Shown here in pieces: positions 19,191 to 27,754 of a stretch of 64,000 nucleotides of DNA. The first letter of the stretch is position 1, and each line of letters opens with the position of its first letter. The DNA lies in assembly GCA_002706365.1 (NCBI GenBank), contig PALM01000032.1:124001-188000 (forward strand). Direction: 5' to 3'. The position numbers and the translations under genes are program-made. A model generated the notes under the pieces. That model was not told where the DNA came from. It saw nothing but the letters and a program-made list of their open reading frames with translations, and did no database searches. Source of the DNA: Flavobacteriales bacterium (GTDB lineage: Bacteria > Bacteroidota > Bacteroidia > Flavobacteriales_E > Vicingaceae).

Positions 19191-20003
19191 ATGAGTAAGA
19201 AAAGAGTTCTCTATATTTCCCAAGAAATCACCCCTTATCTCCCAGAATCAAATATCTCTCAAATTGGCCGAAACCTTCCTCAAAGCATGCAGGAAAAAGG
19301 TAGAGAGATTCGAACCTTCATGCCAAAGTTTGGATGCATCAATGAAAGAAGAAATCAACTGCACGAGGTAATTCGTCTTTCAGGTATGAATTTGATCATC
19401 GATGACAACGATCATCCTTTGATCATTAAGGTAGCTTCTATTCAGCCAGCGAGAATGCAGGTATACTTCATAGACAATGAAGATTACTTCCAAAGAAAGG
19501 CGGTAATGGAAGATAAGAATGGAGAGTTCTTCGAAGATAATGATGAGAGAGCAATTTTCTTTTGTCGCGGAGTATTAGAAACTGTGAAAAAATTAGGCTG
19601 GGCTCCAGATTTGATCCACTGTCATGGATGGATGACAAGTTTGATCCCACTATACCTTAAGACTTCTTATAAAAATGAGCCACTTTTCGAAAATGCTAAA
19701 GTGGTGACTTCTGTTTACGATGATTGCTTCAAAGGTAAGTTAGATGAGAACTTCGCTCAAAAAGCCATTATGGATGGCCTAAGTGAGGCTGAAGTGAAGG
19801 ATTTTATTGATCCTACTCATGAAAATCTTTGTAAGGCAGCTGCAAAATGGTCAGATGGTGTAATTCTGGGCAATGAAAATGCATCTAAGATCGTTGAAGG
19901 TATAGATAATCCAATATTGAATTATCAGGGAGAAGAGTATGTAGATGCATACAGCGACTTTTATGATGAAATCCTTGCAGAAGAAGAGGTCCTTGCCGAC
20001 TAA
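19191..20003 (+). CDS. Stand-alone starch/glycogen-synthase N-terminal (GT5) domain protein
   Basis: A 270-residue protein that resembles only the N-terminal Rossmann half of GT5 glycogen synthases: VLYISQEITPYLPESNISQ at the start, then RTFMPKFGCINERR, YFIDNEDYF, and DLIHCHGWMTSLIPLYL. The C-terminal half that binds the nucleotide-sugar is missing. The opening also departs from the usual K-x-G-G-L-x-D glycine motif. It is therefore unlikely to be a normal glycogen synthase and may be regulatory or structural. In Bacteroidota such short proteins are seen beside panC, DUF4270 and glmS genes, as here. The stop is followed four bases later by the DUF4270 start. Confidence 0.75.
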   Translation: MSKKRVLYISQEITPYLPESNISQIGRNLPQSMQEKGREIRTFMPKFGCINERRNQLHEVIRLSGMNLIIDDNDHPLIIKVASIQPARMQVYFIDNEDYFQRKAVMEDKNGEFFEDNDERAIFFCRGVLETVKKLGWAPDLIHCHGWMTSLIPLYLKTSYKNEPLFENAKVVTSVYDDCFKGKLDENFAQKAIMDGLSEAEVKDFIDPTHENLCKAAAKWSDGVILGNENASKIVEGIDNPILNYQGEEYVDAYSDFYDEILAEEEVLAD

Positions 20004-20007
20004 GTCA

Positions 20008-21369
20008 ATGAGAACATATACGATTCATTCCATGCGGAAAGCACTAGCTCTTTCCGCATGTTTTTTATTAGTGACTTTGATGTCGTGTAAAAAAGAAGGC
20101 GACATTGATCCCGACTTCATTGAAGATTCGAGCTCATCTACCTTCTTAAATGATTTCAATATCACCGCCCAGGTTAAATCTGTTGATACCATATTGACCG
20201 ATGAGGTTGCAAATGGTCTTGTAGGAGTGTATCAGGATTCTGTATTCGGCACATCTAGAGCCGAGTTCTATATTCAACCATTGCTTTCATCGAATTTTCA
20301 AGTGTATTACAGTGCTGGCGATATCTATATCACAGATTCTGTGGTTTTGAGCCTTCCTTATGTGAATAGCTTTGGCGATAGCACTCAAATACAATTGGAG
20401 GTTTACCGCCTAGATGAAAAGTTGGAAAAATCAACAGTATACTATTCCGACGATTCCGCGGCGGTAATTCCAGCGATTCTAGGATCTAAGACATTTACAC
20501 CAGATCTTGTATCCAATGTAAAGATAGCCAGACCGAATCTCGCAGGTATTTACGATACATTAACCTTAGCACCTCAACTGAGAATCTCATTGGACAATTC
20601 AATTGGTGATGAGATCTTATCTAAATCAGGGCAAGCGGAAGTAGAAAACGACGACAATTTCACTTCCTTCTTCAAAGGACTAAAAGTACAAGCTCCTGCA
20701 AACTTTCAGGGGGGCAACAATCAAGGAAATATACTTTCATTGGCTCTTACCAATACACAAAGCTTAATGAGTGTATTCTATACGGTTGTCGATGGTAATG
20801 GCGATACCTCTAGACGAGTAGTTGAGTTTCCGATCAATACGAATAGTGTGCGATTCAACAACTATAAGAATGCTTACACGGGTTCTGCTGTTGGAAATAT
20901 AATCAACGATGGCCAAGATGATTCTCTATACCTATTCACCAGTGGAATGGCGGGGGTACAAACAGAAGTAAAATTTCCAGGCCTAGCCGATCAGTTTGCA
21001 GGTCAGGCAATTGTAGTGAATAGAGCTGAATTAGTACTTCCTCTAGCTGAGGGTAGTTATTCCGAAAACGGAATTGCAGACAGGCTGATACTTGCTTCGA
21101 GAGACGTGAATGGAAATTTGAATTTCGTTCCCGACTTCTTTGAAGGTGTAGATTATTTTGGAGGTGGTTATGATCCATCGAAGAATGCCTATGTCTTTGG
21201 AATAAATAGATACATTCAGCAACTAATAAACGGTAGTATCGATTCAGAAGCTTTGGTGATCTTGGTAGAGGGAAGTGCCGTTACTCCTGAACGAGCAGCA
21301 ATCTTTGGTCCAGCGCAGAGCGCTGAGAAAATTAGACTAAATTTATACTACTCTAACACCCTGGAATAA
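20008..21369 (+). CDS. DUF4270-family lipoprotein
   Basis: A lipoprotein of about 453 residues, with signal peptide and lipobox (LVTLMSC followed by KKEGDID), then a beta-rich domain typical of DUF4270 proteins of Bacteroidota. Function unknown; surface-lipoprotein placement is likely. The open frame starts at 19945 inside the upstream gene, but ATG 20008 (or 20032) gives the proper signal peptide. Its stop codon abuts the glmS start with no gap, so glmS is surely cotranscribed. Confidence 0.82.
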   Translation: MRTYTIHSMRKALALSACFLLVTLMSCKKEGDIDPDFIEDSSSSTFLNDFNITAQVKSVDTILTDEVANGLVGVYQDSVFGTSRAEFYIQPLLSSNFQVYYSAGDIYITDSVVLSLPYVNSFGDSTQIQLEVYRLDEKLEKSTVYYSDDSAAVIPAILGSKTFTPDLVSNVKIARPNLAGIYDTLTLAPQLRISLDNSIGDEILSKSGQAEVENDDNFTSFFKGLKVQAPANFQGGNNQGNILSLALTNTQSLMSVFYTVVDGNGDTSRRVVEFPINTNSVRFNNYKNAYTGSAVGNIINDGQDDSLYLFTSGMAGVQTEVKFPGLADQFAGQAIVVNRAELVLPLAEGSYSENGIADRLILASRDVNGNLNFVPDFFEGVDYFGGGYDPSKNAYVFGINRYIQQLINGSIDSEALVILVEGSAVTPERAAIFGPAQSAEKIRLNLYYSNTLE

Positions 21370-23208
21370 ATGTGTGGAATTGTAGCTTACGTTGGTGAAA
21401 AAGAGGCCTATCCAATAATCATCAAAGGCCTTAAAAGACTTGAATATAGAGGATACGACAGTGCTGGTGTAGCCTTGTTGAATGGAGATATCAACCTTTA
21501 CAAGGTAAAGGGAAAGGTTAGCAAATTAGAAGATTTTGCCGCCAACAAACCCAAAACCTCCACCATTGGAATTGGCCATACTCGTTGGGCAACTCATGGA
21601 CCCCCAAATGATGAGAATGCCCATCCACACATGAGTGGCAACGAGAATATTGCACTCATCCACAATGGCATCATAGAAAACTACGACTCACTTAAAAAGG
21701 AATTGATCACAAGAGGTCATACTTTCAAAAGTGAAACCGATACAGAAGTATTGGTCCATCTGATCGAAGATATCCAAGAAAATGAAAAGGTAGATCTTGA
21801 GACTGCAACAAGAATGGCTTTGCATGAAGTGGTTGGGGCTTACGCTATCGTTATCTTGGAGAAAGGCAATCCAAATCGCCTTATTGCTGCTAGAAATAGT
21901 AGTCCGCTAGTTATTGGCGTGGGAGAAGACGAGTTTTTTGTGGCTTCAGACGCCACTCCAATTGTAGAGTATACCAAGAATGTGATCTACCTAGAAGATG
22001 AGCAAGTTGCTGTGATTGAGAAAGGTAAGGAGGTAAAGGTTACCAATATTGCCAATCAAAAGGTCACTCCTTATATTGAAGAGTTAGAACTGAACTTAGA
22101 AGCCATTGAAAAGGGCGGTTATGAGCATTTTATGCTCAAAGAGATTTACGAACAGCCTCAATCTATTCGCAATAGTATGCTAGGTAGATTGAATGTGAAG
22201 AATGGCAAGATCGTAATGGGTGGTATTGAGGAATTTGAGAGCAAATTCATGAATGCCAGTCGAATCATCTTCGTAGCCTGTGGTACTTCTTGGCATTCCG
22301 CTTTGGTTGGAGAGTATATGATAGAGGATCTAGCGAGAATTCCAGTTGAAGTAGAATACGCTTCTGAGTTCCGATACAGAAACCCCATCATCAATGAAAA
22401 AGACATTGTAATAGCTATTAGCCAGTCGGGCGAGACTGCTGATACTCTCGCAGCATTGGAGATTGCCAAGCAAAAAGGCGCTACTATTTACGGAATCTGT
22501 AATGTGGTTGGTTCTTCCATCGCCAGAGCTACAGATGGTGGATCATATACCCACGCAGGGCCGGAGATTGGTGTAGCATCTACTAAAGCTTTTACTGCAC
22601 AGATCACAATCCTCGCTTTAATGGCTCTCAGCTTAGCTGAAAAGAAAGGTAGTATTACAAAAAGCCGCTATCAAAATCTTGTAAACCAGTTGGATACAAT
22701 TCCTAATTTGGTTGAAAAGGTCTTGAAGACCAATGATCAGATCAAATATCTAGCTGACCTCTATAAGGATGCCCACAACTTCTTATATCTGGGAAGAGGG
22801 TACAATTTCCCTGTAGCACTAGAAGGTGCATTGAAGCTAAAAGAGATCTCTTACATCCACGCAGAAGGCTATCCTGCTGCTGAAATGAAGCACGGTCCAA
22901 TTGCGCTTATCGATGAGAATATGCCGGTTGTGGCAATTGCTACCCGTAAAGGATCATACCAAAAGGTTGTAAGTAACATTCAAGAGGTAAAGGCCAGAAA
23001 TGGCAAGATCATCGGTATTGTAACAGAAGGTGATGAGGCCGTAAAAGAAATGGCTGATTATGTGATCGAGATTCCCGAAACAGAGGAATTCTTAGATCCT
23101 TTGATCACAGTGATCCCTCTTCAATTACTCGCCTACCATATCGCTGTAATGAGAGGTTGTAATGTGGATCAGCCTAGGAATTTGGCGAAGTCGGTTACGG
23201 TAGAGTAG
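21370..23208 (+). CDS. glmS: glutamine--fructose-6-phosphate aminotransferase (isomerizing)
   Basis: Makes glucosamine 6-phosphate, the first step to UDP-GlcNAc for peptidoglycan and lipopolysaccharide. A 612-residue enzyme. The class II glutaminase domain begins MCGIVAYVG with nucleophile Cys2, and two SIS sugar-isomerase domains follow (CGTSWHSAL, ISQSGETADTLAAL, GRGYNFPVALEGALKLKEI), ending in PRNLAKSVTVE. Length and motifs are complete. No ribozyme-like leader is possible because the gene begins directly at the previous stop codon. Confidence 0.97.
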   Translation: MCGIVAYVGEKEAYPIIIKGLKRLEYRGYDSAGVALLNGDINLYKVKGKVSKLEDFAANKPKTSTIGIGHTRWATHGPPNDENAHPHMSGNENIALIHNGIIENYDSLKKELITRGHTFKSETDTEVLVHLIEDIQENEKVDLETATRMALHEVVGAYAIVILEKGNPNRLIAARNSSPLVIGVGEDEFFVASDATPIVEYTKNVIYLEDEQVAVIEKGKEVKVTNIANQKVTPYIEELELNLEAIEKGGYEHFMLKEIYEQPQSIRNSMLGRLNVKNGKIVMGGIEEFESKFMNASRIIFVACGTSWHSALVGEYMIEDLARIPVEVEYASEFRYRNPIINEKDIVIAISQSGETADTLAALEIAKQKGATIYGICNVVGSSIARATDGGSYTHAGPEIGVASTKAFTAQITILALMALSLAEKKGSITKSRYQNLVNQLDTIPNLVEKVLKTNDQIKYLADLYKDAHNFLYLGRGYNFPVALEGALKLKEISYIHAEGYPAAEMKHGPIALIDENMPVVAIATRKGSYQKVVSNIQEVKARNGKIIGIVTEGDEAVKEMADYVIEIPETEEFLDPLITVIPLQLLAYHIAVMRGCNVDQPRNLAKSVTVE

Positions 23209-23224
23209 TTTTTCCCCGACTCGG

Positions 23225-23245
23225 TTCCTGAGCCTGTTGAAGGAT
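23225..23245 (+). repeat. Short dispersed element, copy 1
   Basis: TTCCTGAGCC-TG-TTGAAGGAT. A similar 21-base copy lies at 23368-23388 in the same orientation, differing at five positions. Sequences of the form CCTGAnC(n)TGnnGAAGG are common intergenic repeats in Bacteroidota genomes. Confidence 0.6.
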
Positions 23246-23297
23246 TGTCGGGAGATTCCAGAGTCCAGACTTAGGATTCCTCTTAAGTTTGCCGCTT

Positions 23298-23334
23298 CTC
23301 GAGTGATCCCGATTAATCGGGATAGTATCGAGAG
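23298..23334 (-). repeat. Dispersed hairpin repeat, copy in the glmS gap
   Basis: Read on the minus strand: CTCTCGATAC, one base, the perfect 18-base palindrome ATCCCGATTAATCGGGAT, then CACTCGAG. It shares the outer arms CTCGATAC and CACTCG with copies near 34.9 kb and 46.6 kb, while the inner stem differs. The outer arms can pair (CTCGA with TCGAG) around a TAC/CAC internal loop. Confidence 0.8.
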
Positions 23335-23367
23335 AAAGGCTTTGAGATTGCCAGCAATCGACAATGA

Positions 23368-23388
23368 TTCCTGAACTGGTCGAAGGAT
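23368..23388 (+). repeat. Short dispersed element, copy 2
   Basis: TTCCTGAACTGG-TCGAAGGAT, a degenerate second copy of the element at 23225-23245, same strand. Confidence 0.6.
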
Positions 23389-23500
23389 CGGCTATCGGTT
23401 CTTTTTAATACGCAGAGGCCCTCCTAATGTCGGGCTACGCTGAGAAGGCACGGAGTTCTTTGAGGTATTCTATTCTTATTTCTCCGACTAGTTCCTTTTC

Positions 23501-23521
23501 TGATTTCTGATTTCTGATTTT
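23501..23521 (+). repeat. Heptamer tandem repeat (TGATTTC)
   Basis: About three copies of TGATTTC in tandem (third copy ends TGATTTT), a few bases outside the stop codon of the TM2-protein gene. A different heptamer array is found at 46625. Confidence 0.7.
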
Positions 23522-23525
23522 AAAT

Positions 23526-23966
23526 CTACTCCCCCTTCGGTTCCGACCACATAATAACCTTATCGTTATTCGTGAATTTCTCTAGATCCTTAGCAGAAAT
23601 AATCGCTATAGCATCAATCAAAGGCAATAGACCCAAGCCTCCTCCGAGAGTTAAACTATAAGCTACCGGAACATTGGCAGAAGTGCCAAGATAAATGCGA
23701 TGCACGCCGAAATGTCCGAGCAAGATAGTGAGCAAAACCGCTTTCAGCTTCCTTTTCTTTGGTACAGGGTAATCTGTAGCTGCATAGCGGTCGGTTCTGC
23801 CTATTGAATCAGCAGGTACAAAAAGAAAGTGAGAAGCCTCGAACGACTCCTCACTATCCAATTCAATTTCAGTTATCAATGAATCCACTTTGTCGGCATT
23901 TGAAGCCTGCACAGCTGTAATGCAAATGCAGAAAACTGCAATGGTACAAAGGGATCGAATCATCAA
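23526..23966 (-). CDS. TM2-domain membrane protein with signal peptide
   Basis: A 146-residue protein: an N-terminal signal peptide ending near AVQAS, a polar stretch, then a TM2-like C-terminal module. In that module KAVLLTILLGHFGVHRIYLG is a charged turn into a membrane segment with the His-Arg-x-Tyr-Leu-Gly signature, followed by a second hydrophobic segment GLLPLIDAIAII. TM2 proteins form a paired transmembrane hairpin of unknown function. The gene ends four bases after a superoxide dismutase gene and may be cotranscribed with it. Confidence 0.78.
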   Translation of the reverse strand: MMIRSLCTIAVFCICITAVQASNADKVDSLITEIELDSEESFEASHFLFVPADSIGRTDRYAATDYPVPKKRKLKAVLLTILLGHFGVHRIYLGTSANVPVAYSLTLGGGLGLLPLIDAIAIISAKDLEKFTNNDKVIMWSEPKGE

Positions 23967-23969
23967 TAT

Positions 23970-24575
23970 CTATTTAGCTGCCTGTAAATTGGCATTCACT
24001 TGATCCCAATTGATCACATTGAAGAATGCGTTGATATAATCAGGGCGACGGTTTTGGTAGTTCAAATAATATGCATGCTCCCACACATCAATACCCAAGA
24101 TTGGAGTACCACCGCAATCTGTAATATCCATCAGTGGGTTATCTTGATTTGGTGTAGAACAAACAGTCAATTTGCCGTTGTCATAGCACAACCAAGCCCA
24201 TCCTGACCCAAATTGGGTAGCTGCTGCATTACTAAAAGCATCTTTAAAGGCATCAAATGATCCAAAAGCATCATCGATCATAGAAGCAACCTCTCCTGTT
24301 GGGTTTCCACCGCCATTTGGCGACATCACTTTCCAGAAAAGAGAGTGATTATAGTATCCACCGCCATTGTTTCTTACTCCTGTAGAATGCTTTGAAATGT
24401 TCTTCAAGATATCCTCAATGGATTGATTTGCTAATTCCGTGCCTTCAATAGCCGCATTCAGCTTAGTTGTATATCCGTTGTGATGCTTTCCATGATGGAT
24501 TTCCATGGTTTTGGCATCAATATGTGGTTCTAATGCATTGTGTGCATATGGTAAATCTGGTAATTCGAATGACAT
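23970..24575 (-). CDS. sodA: Fe/Mn-family superoxide dismutase
   Basis: A 201-residue cytoplasmic enzyme that dismutates superoxide. The metal ligands are in the family motifs [13 protein letters not shown] (His27) and [19 protein letters not shown] (Asp and His). [10 protein letters not shown] is the usual central motif. There is no signal peptide. The metal (Fe, Mn or either) cannot be settled by eye, so the symbol sodA is only nominal. A light-exposed aerobic lifestyle fits with crtZ and a photolyase in the same window. Confidence 0.95.
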   Translation of the reverse strand: MSFELPDLPYAHNALEPHIDAKTMEIHHGKHHNGYTTKLNAAIEGTELANQSIEDILKNISKHSTGVRNNGGGYYNHSLFWKVMSPNGGGNPTGEVASMIDDAFGSFDAFKDAFSNAAATQFGSGWAWLCYDNGKLTVCSTPNQDNPLMDITDCGGTPILGIDVWEHAYYLNYQNRRPDYINAFFNVINWDQVNANLQAAK

Positions 24576-24730
24576 AATTTTTGATTTAGTTTAAATGAAT
24601 TCTCGCAGAAAATTGCTAATCTGCCTCATTAATACGACAGATAAAATTATTGAATGTTTAGCAAAAACGCTTTAAATTGAGGTTAATAAGGCAATAATTA
24701 AAGAATTTCTACACTTAAAGATAGTTTTGC

Positions 24731-24738
24731 TACTTTTG
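24731..24738 (+). promoter_or_regulatory. -7 element before the acidic lipoprotein gene
   Basis: TACTTTTG fits TAnnTTTG and lies 26 bases before the ATG at 24765. A clear -33 motif is not seen. The region 24576-24764 serves as a divergent promoter region with sodA. Confidence 0.5.
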
Positions 24739-24764
24739 GAGCAGTATAACAAACCACAATTCTT

Positions 24765-25034
24765 ATGAAACGACTATTTACACTACTTATGTTAGCAGCT
24801 GCTTTTAGCTTTGCTGCTTGCGGAGGTGCTGCTGAAGAAAAAGCAGAAGAAGCTACTGAAAACACTGAACAAGAAGCCCAGGAGATGATGGATCAAATGG
24901 ACGAAGGTATGGAAGAAGTAGCTGAAGATGCTGACAGTACTGCTGAAGCCATGGGAGATGCTGCTGAAGAAGCTGCTGAAGACATGGAAGATGCTGCTGA
25001 AGAAGTAGAAGAAGAAGTTAAAGAAGAGATGTAA
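24765..25034 (+). CDS. Small, extremely acidic lipoprotein
   Basis: An 89-residue protein. The lipobox AFSFAAC puts the acylated cysteine at residue 19. Beyond it almost every residue is Glu, Ala, Asp or Met, in EEAxED-type near-repeats that should form one long negatively charged helix. A helical, membrane-tethered spacer or cation binder is a guess; no family is recognised. It has a promoter-like element upstream and a good terminator downstream, so it is probably a single-gene transcript and perhaps well expressed. Confidence 0.82.
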   Translation: MKRLFTLLMLAAAFSFAACGGAAEEKAEEATENTEQEAQEMMDQMDEGMEEVAEDADSTAEAMGDAAEEAAEDMEDAAEEVEEEVKEEM

Positions 25035-25058
25035 TATCTCCTTTCAATCTTTTTAAGG

Positions 25059-25087
25059 AACCCGTTGAGTCATCAACGGGTTTTTTT
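25059..25087 (+). terminator. Rho-independent terminator after the acidic lipoprotein gene
   Basis: A perfect 10-base stem AACCCGTTGA / TCAACGGGTT with loop GTCA, running into seven T residues on the plus strand. It also covers the last codons and the TGA stop of the convergent S41 protease gene. On the minus strand the T tract is lacking, so it should work mainly for the lipoprotein transcript. Confidence 0.88.
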
Positions 25088-26695
25088 GTTTAAACGGATT
25101 AGGGTTCTCTGAATCATCTTGTCTTCTTTGTTCAATATTTCATAAAAGGCATTATCACCGACGAAGTTTCTTGCGATACTTCCTTTAATACGATTCTTAG
25201 CCAAATTCAAAGAAGCTTCATCCAAAAGGGTAGACACAGAATCAAATCCCTTCTCGCTGGCATAAGCATAGAATTCATTCATTACTGATGAATTGATCGA
25301 GAAATTGCTCGCAAAGTTGTCTTCTCCATACTCCAATTGAAGTGATTCGCGATTTTGGTCTACATACTCAAATCCAAATTGGTAGAATACTCCTTGAAAA
25401 TTGAGTTTGCGATAAAGGTCTGTATAGCTATTGGTGTCCAAGCCAATGAAAAGATCAGGAGTAATGCCCCCTCCTCCATAAACAAGCTTTCCACCTTCAG
25501 TATAGTATTTCAATGAATCTGGAAAGTCAATACTATCCTTAGAAAACAACTCGCCATTCAAATAGCGTTCGTAAGCTTCTTCATTGTACTTATCTATGCC
25601 ATCATCATATGGCTTTTGAATACTTCTGCCTGTTGGTGTATAATATCTTGCTACTGTTAATCTGATAGCCGACCCATCTGGCCATTGAACACTCTCTTGT
25701 ACCAAGCCCTTGCCAAAGGACCTTCTTCCTACAATAAGTCCTCTGTCGTTATCTTGAATGGCCCCTGCCAAGATCTCTGAAGCTGATGCAGAGCCTTCAT
25801 TAATTAATATAGCTACCTCTGTATTCTCTAAACTACCTCTTCTTGTGGCAAAATAATCTACTCGATCTCTCGATTTCCCTTTAGTGTAGACGATCAGCTC
25901 CCCCTTCTTCAGGAATTCATCAGCCAGATCTATAGCAGCTTTCATCATTCCGCCGGTATTGTTGCGAAGGTCAAGTATTAGATCTTCCATACCTTCTTTG
26001 CGCAATTCAGTAGTAGCCACTTGAAATTCATCATAAGTAGTTCTTGCAAAGCGAACGATCTTGATATATGCGGTATTCTCGTCGATCATATAGGCAGCAT
26101 CAATACTGTGGAGAGGAATTTTATCCCTAACAATAGTAAAATCTATAGGTCTACTTTCTGATTTTCGAACCACCTCTACACCAACCTCGGTGCCTTTTGG
26201 TCCTTTCAATCTCTTGATCACATCTTGATTGCCAATCTTTGGTCCGGTAATATTTTCACCATCTACAGCTATTATCCTATCCCCGGCCATAATGCCCACC
26301 TTCTCAGAAGGACCACCACCTAATGCCTGTATGATAACCACAGTGTCATCTACAATTCTAAATTCAACGCCAATCCCTTCGAAGGTACCTTCTAATGGGT
26401 CGTTGAGTTCGCTGAAATGACTGCCTGGGATATAGTATGAATGCGGATCTAAATTTTGAAGTAATTCCTGAATGGTCTCTTCCAGGATCATCTCCTCTTT
26501 GATAGAATCCACATACTCCGATTTGATGAAAGAGAGTACCTGCTGTAGTTTATCGTTTTCGCTTAGCTCGTTCTTTTGGAAAAAGAGCGCCTTGCTCTGT
26601 TGTTTCCCCAATTCACGCCCCACGAAAATTCCCAGGATCATAAATCCCGCAATTATCAGGGGTAAAACGATAAATATGGATCGATTGTCTTTCAT
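25073..26695 (-). CDS. S41-family C-terminal processing peptidase
   Basis: A 540-residue periplasmic serine protease anchored by an N-terminal membrane segment (residues 8-27). A PDZ domain (FEGIGVEFR to VEVVRKS, about 104-178) is followed by the catalytic core with the serine segment GSASASE (301-307) and the lysine in SFGKGLVQES (Lys329). These proteases trim or degrade periplasmic proteins by their C-termini. It is last in a probable operon purN, dCMP deaminase, protease (gaps of -4 and 3 bases). Its stop codon lies within the terminator stem of the opposite gene. Confidence 0.93.
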   Translation of the reverse strand: MKDNRSIFIVLPLIIAGFMILGIFVGRELGKQQSKALFFQKNELSENDKLQQVLSFIKSEYVDSIKEEMILEETIQELLQNLDPHSYYIPGSHFSELNDPLEGTFEGIGVEFRIVDDTVVIIQALGGGPSEKVGIMAGDRIIAVDGENITGPKIGNQDVIKRLKGPKGTEVGVEVVRKSESRPIDFTIVRDKIPLHSIDAAYMIDENTAYIKIVRFARTTYDEFQVATTELRKEGMEDLILDLRNNTGGMMKAAIDLADEFLKKGELIVYTKGKSRDRVDYFATRRGSLENTEVAILINEGSASASEILAGAIQDNDRGLIVGRRSFGKGLVQESVQWPDGSAIRLTVARYYTPTGRSIQKPYDDGIDKYNEEAYERYLNGELFSKDSIDFPDSLKYYTEGGKLVYGGGGITPDLFIGLDTNSYTDLYRKLNFQGVFYQFGFEYVDQNRESLQLEYGEDNFASNFSINSSVMNEFYAYASEKGFDSVSTLLDEASLNLAKNRIKGSIARNFVGDNAFYEILNKEDKMIQRTLIRLNKKTR

Positions 26696-26698
26696 CTT

Positions 26699-27151
26699 CT
26701 AATCAAATAATTCTTCTTCTTCAATATGAACGATCTCTACTCCGGCCTTCTCAAGGAATCTAATGCCTGAATCATCTTTATAGCCTCTCATATAAACAAC
26801 TCTTCTTATTCCCGACTGAAAAACCAGTTTACTGCATTCCTTACATGGTGATAGTGTAATGTAAAGTGTTGCACCGTCGGAATTGTTCGTGGATTTCGAC
26901 ACTTTCATTATGGCATTTGCTTCCGCGTGAAGCACGTACCAAAGAGTTTTACCTTCATCATCCTCGCAACAATTATCAAATCCCGTTGGAGCTCCATTGT
27001 AACCATCTGAGATGATCATAGAATCCTTTACGATCAATGCTCCAACTTGCTTCCTTTCACAGTGGGATAATTTAGCCCACTCTCTGGCCATTTTTAAATA
27101 GGCCTTATCATATCGAAGTTGCTTCTCTTTGCTCTTGTATTCTATCTTCAA
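26699..27151 (-). CDS. Deoxycytidylate (dCMP) deaminase family protein
   Basis: A 150-residue zinc deaminase. The signatures are HAEANAI (zinc ligand His75 and catalytic Glu77) and SPCKECSKL (Cys103, Cys106). The additional conserved NGAPTG region is typical of dCMP deaminase/ComEB proteins. It would convert dCMP to dUMP for thymidylate synthesis. It overlaps the purN stop by four bases (ATGA), so translation is probably coupled. Confidence 0.9.
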   Translation of the reverse strand: MKIEYKSKEKQLRYDKAYLKMAREWAKLSHCERKQVGALIVKDSMIISDGYNGAPTGFDNCCEDDEGKTLWYVLHAEANAIMKVSKSTNNSDGATLYITLSPCKECSKLVFQSGIRRVVYMRGYKDDSGIRFLEKAGVEIVHIEEEELFD

Positions 27152-27726
27152 CCTTTTTCGTTTTGGATCAAAGATTCTAAAAGCTGAGGCAAATGCTCAT
27201 GTTCAAGCTTTTGAATCTTGGATTTTAAGCTTTGGAGATCATCATTCTCCTCTATAATACATTCAAACTGCTGAATTAAGGATCCAGTATCGTAACCTTC
27301 ATCAACCCAATGAATGCTTATCCCGCTTTTCGGCTCTCCTGCTTCAAGCACTGCAAGATGCACATTGTCACCATACATTCCCGCTCCTCCAAATTTAGGC
27401 AATAAAGAGGGGTGAATATTCACCATTCGTCCTTGATAAGCACCGATAATCAGCGAAGGTACCTTGAGCAGGAATCCAGCAAGCACGATCCAGTCTACCC
27501 CTCTTATTTTCAAGAGCTCTAAGATCTTATCTGCCGATTGAAACTCCTCCTTTCCAAAATGAAATGCCGCTACACCTTCTTCTTCTGCCACATCAAAAAC
27601 GCCTGCATTCTTGCGATTGCATATGATGCAGTCGACCGATATAAATGGATGGTCTTTAAAATAGTGGATAATGGCCCTACTATTCGATCCTCTTCCAGAG
27701 GCAAAAATGGCTATCTTGGATTTCAT
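27148..27726 (-). CDS. purN: phosphoribosylglycinamide formyltransferase
   Basis: Transfers a formyl group from 10-formyltetrahydrofolate to GAR in purine synthesis. A 192-residue protein. ASGRGSNSRAI at the start is the phosphate-binding loop. Catalytic residues Asn103 and His105 lie in VNIHPSLLPKFGG, with Asp146 in DEGYDTGSL. First gene of a nucleotide-metabolism operon with the dCMP deaminase, and divergent from the nitroreductase gene with only 28 bases between starts. Confidence 0.95.
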   Translation of the reverse strand: MKSKIAIFASGRGSNSRAIIHYFKDHPFISVDCIICNRKNAGVFDVAEEEGVAAFHFGKEEFQSADKILELLKIRGVDWIVLAGFLLKVPSLIIGAYQGRMVNIHPSLLPKFGGAGMYGDNVHLAVLEAGEPKSGISIHWVDEGYDTGSLIQQFECIIEENDDLQSLKSKIQKLEHEHLPQLLESLIQNEKG

Positions 27727-27736
27727 TTAAAGCTTT

Positions 27737-27744
27737 CAAAATTA
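27737..27744 (-). promoter_or_regulatory. -7 element for purN
   Basis: TAATTTTG on the minus strand fits TAnnTTTG, about 11 bases before the purN ATG. It lies in the 28-base space shared with the divergent nitroreductase gene, so the upstream contacts must fall inside that coding region. Confidence 0.45.
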
Positions 27745-27754
27745 GCCAAGCCAC

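Larger units (their letters stand above)
23209..23525. other. Intergenic repeat region between glmS and the TM2 gene
   Basis: This 317-base stretch has no credible gene. It holds one copy of the dispersed hairpin repeat (23298-23334), two degenerate copies of a 21-base element (23225-23245 and 23368-23388) and a heptamer tandem repeat just before the TM2 gene stop. The two flanking genes converge, so repeats could accumulate without harming a promoter. Confidence 0.75.

Noticed and set aside
19191-20003. Calling this gene glycogen synthase (glgA)
   Set aside because: The C-terminal nucleotide-sugar-binding half is missing, so the enzyme name is not justified.
20936-21178. Minus-strand 80-codon frame inside the DUF4270 gene
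   Set aside because: It overlaps a well-supported gene completely and has an unnatural composition.
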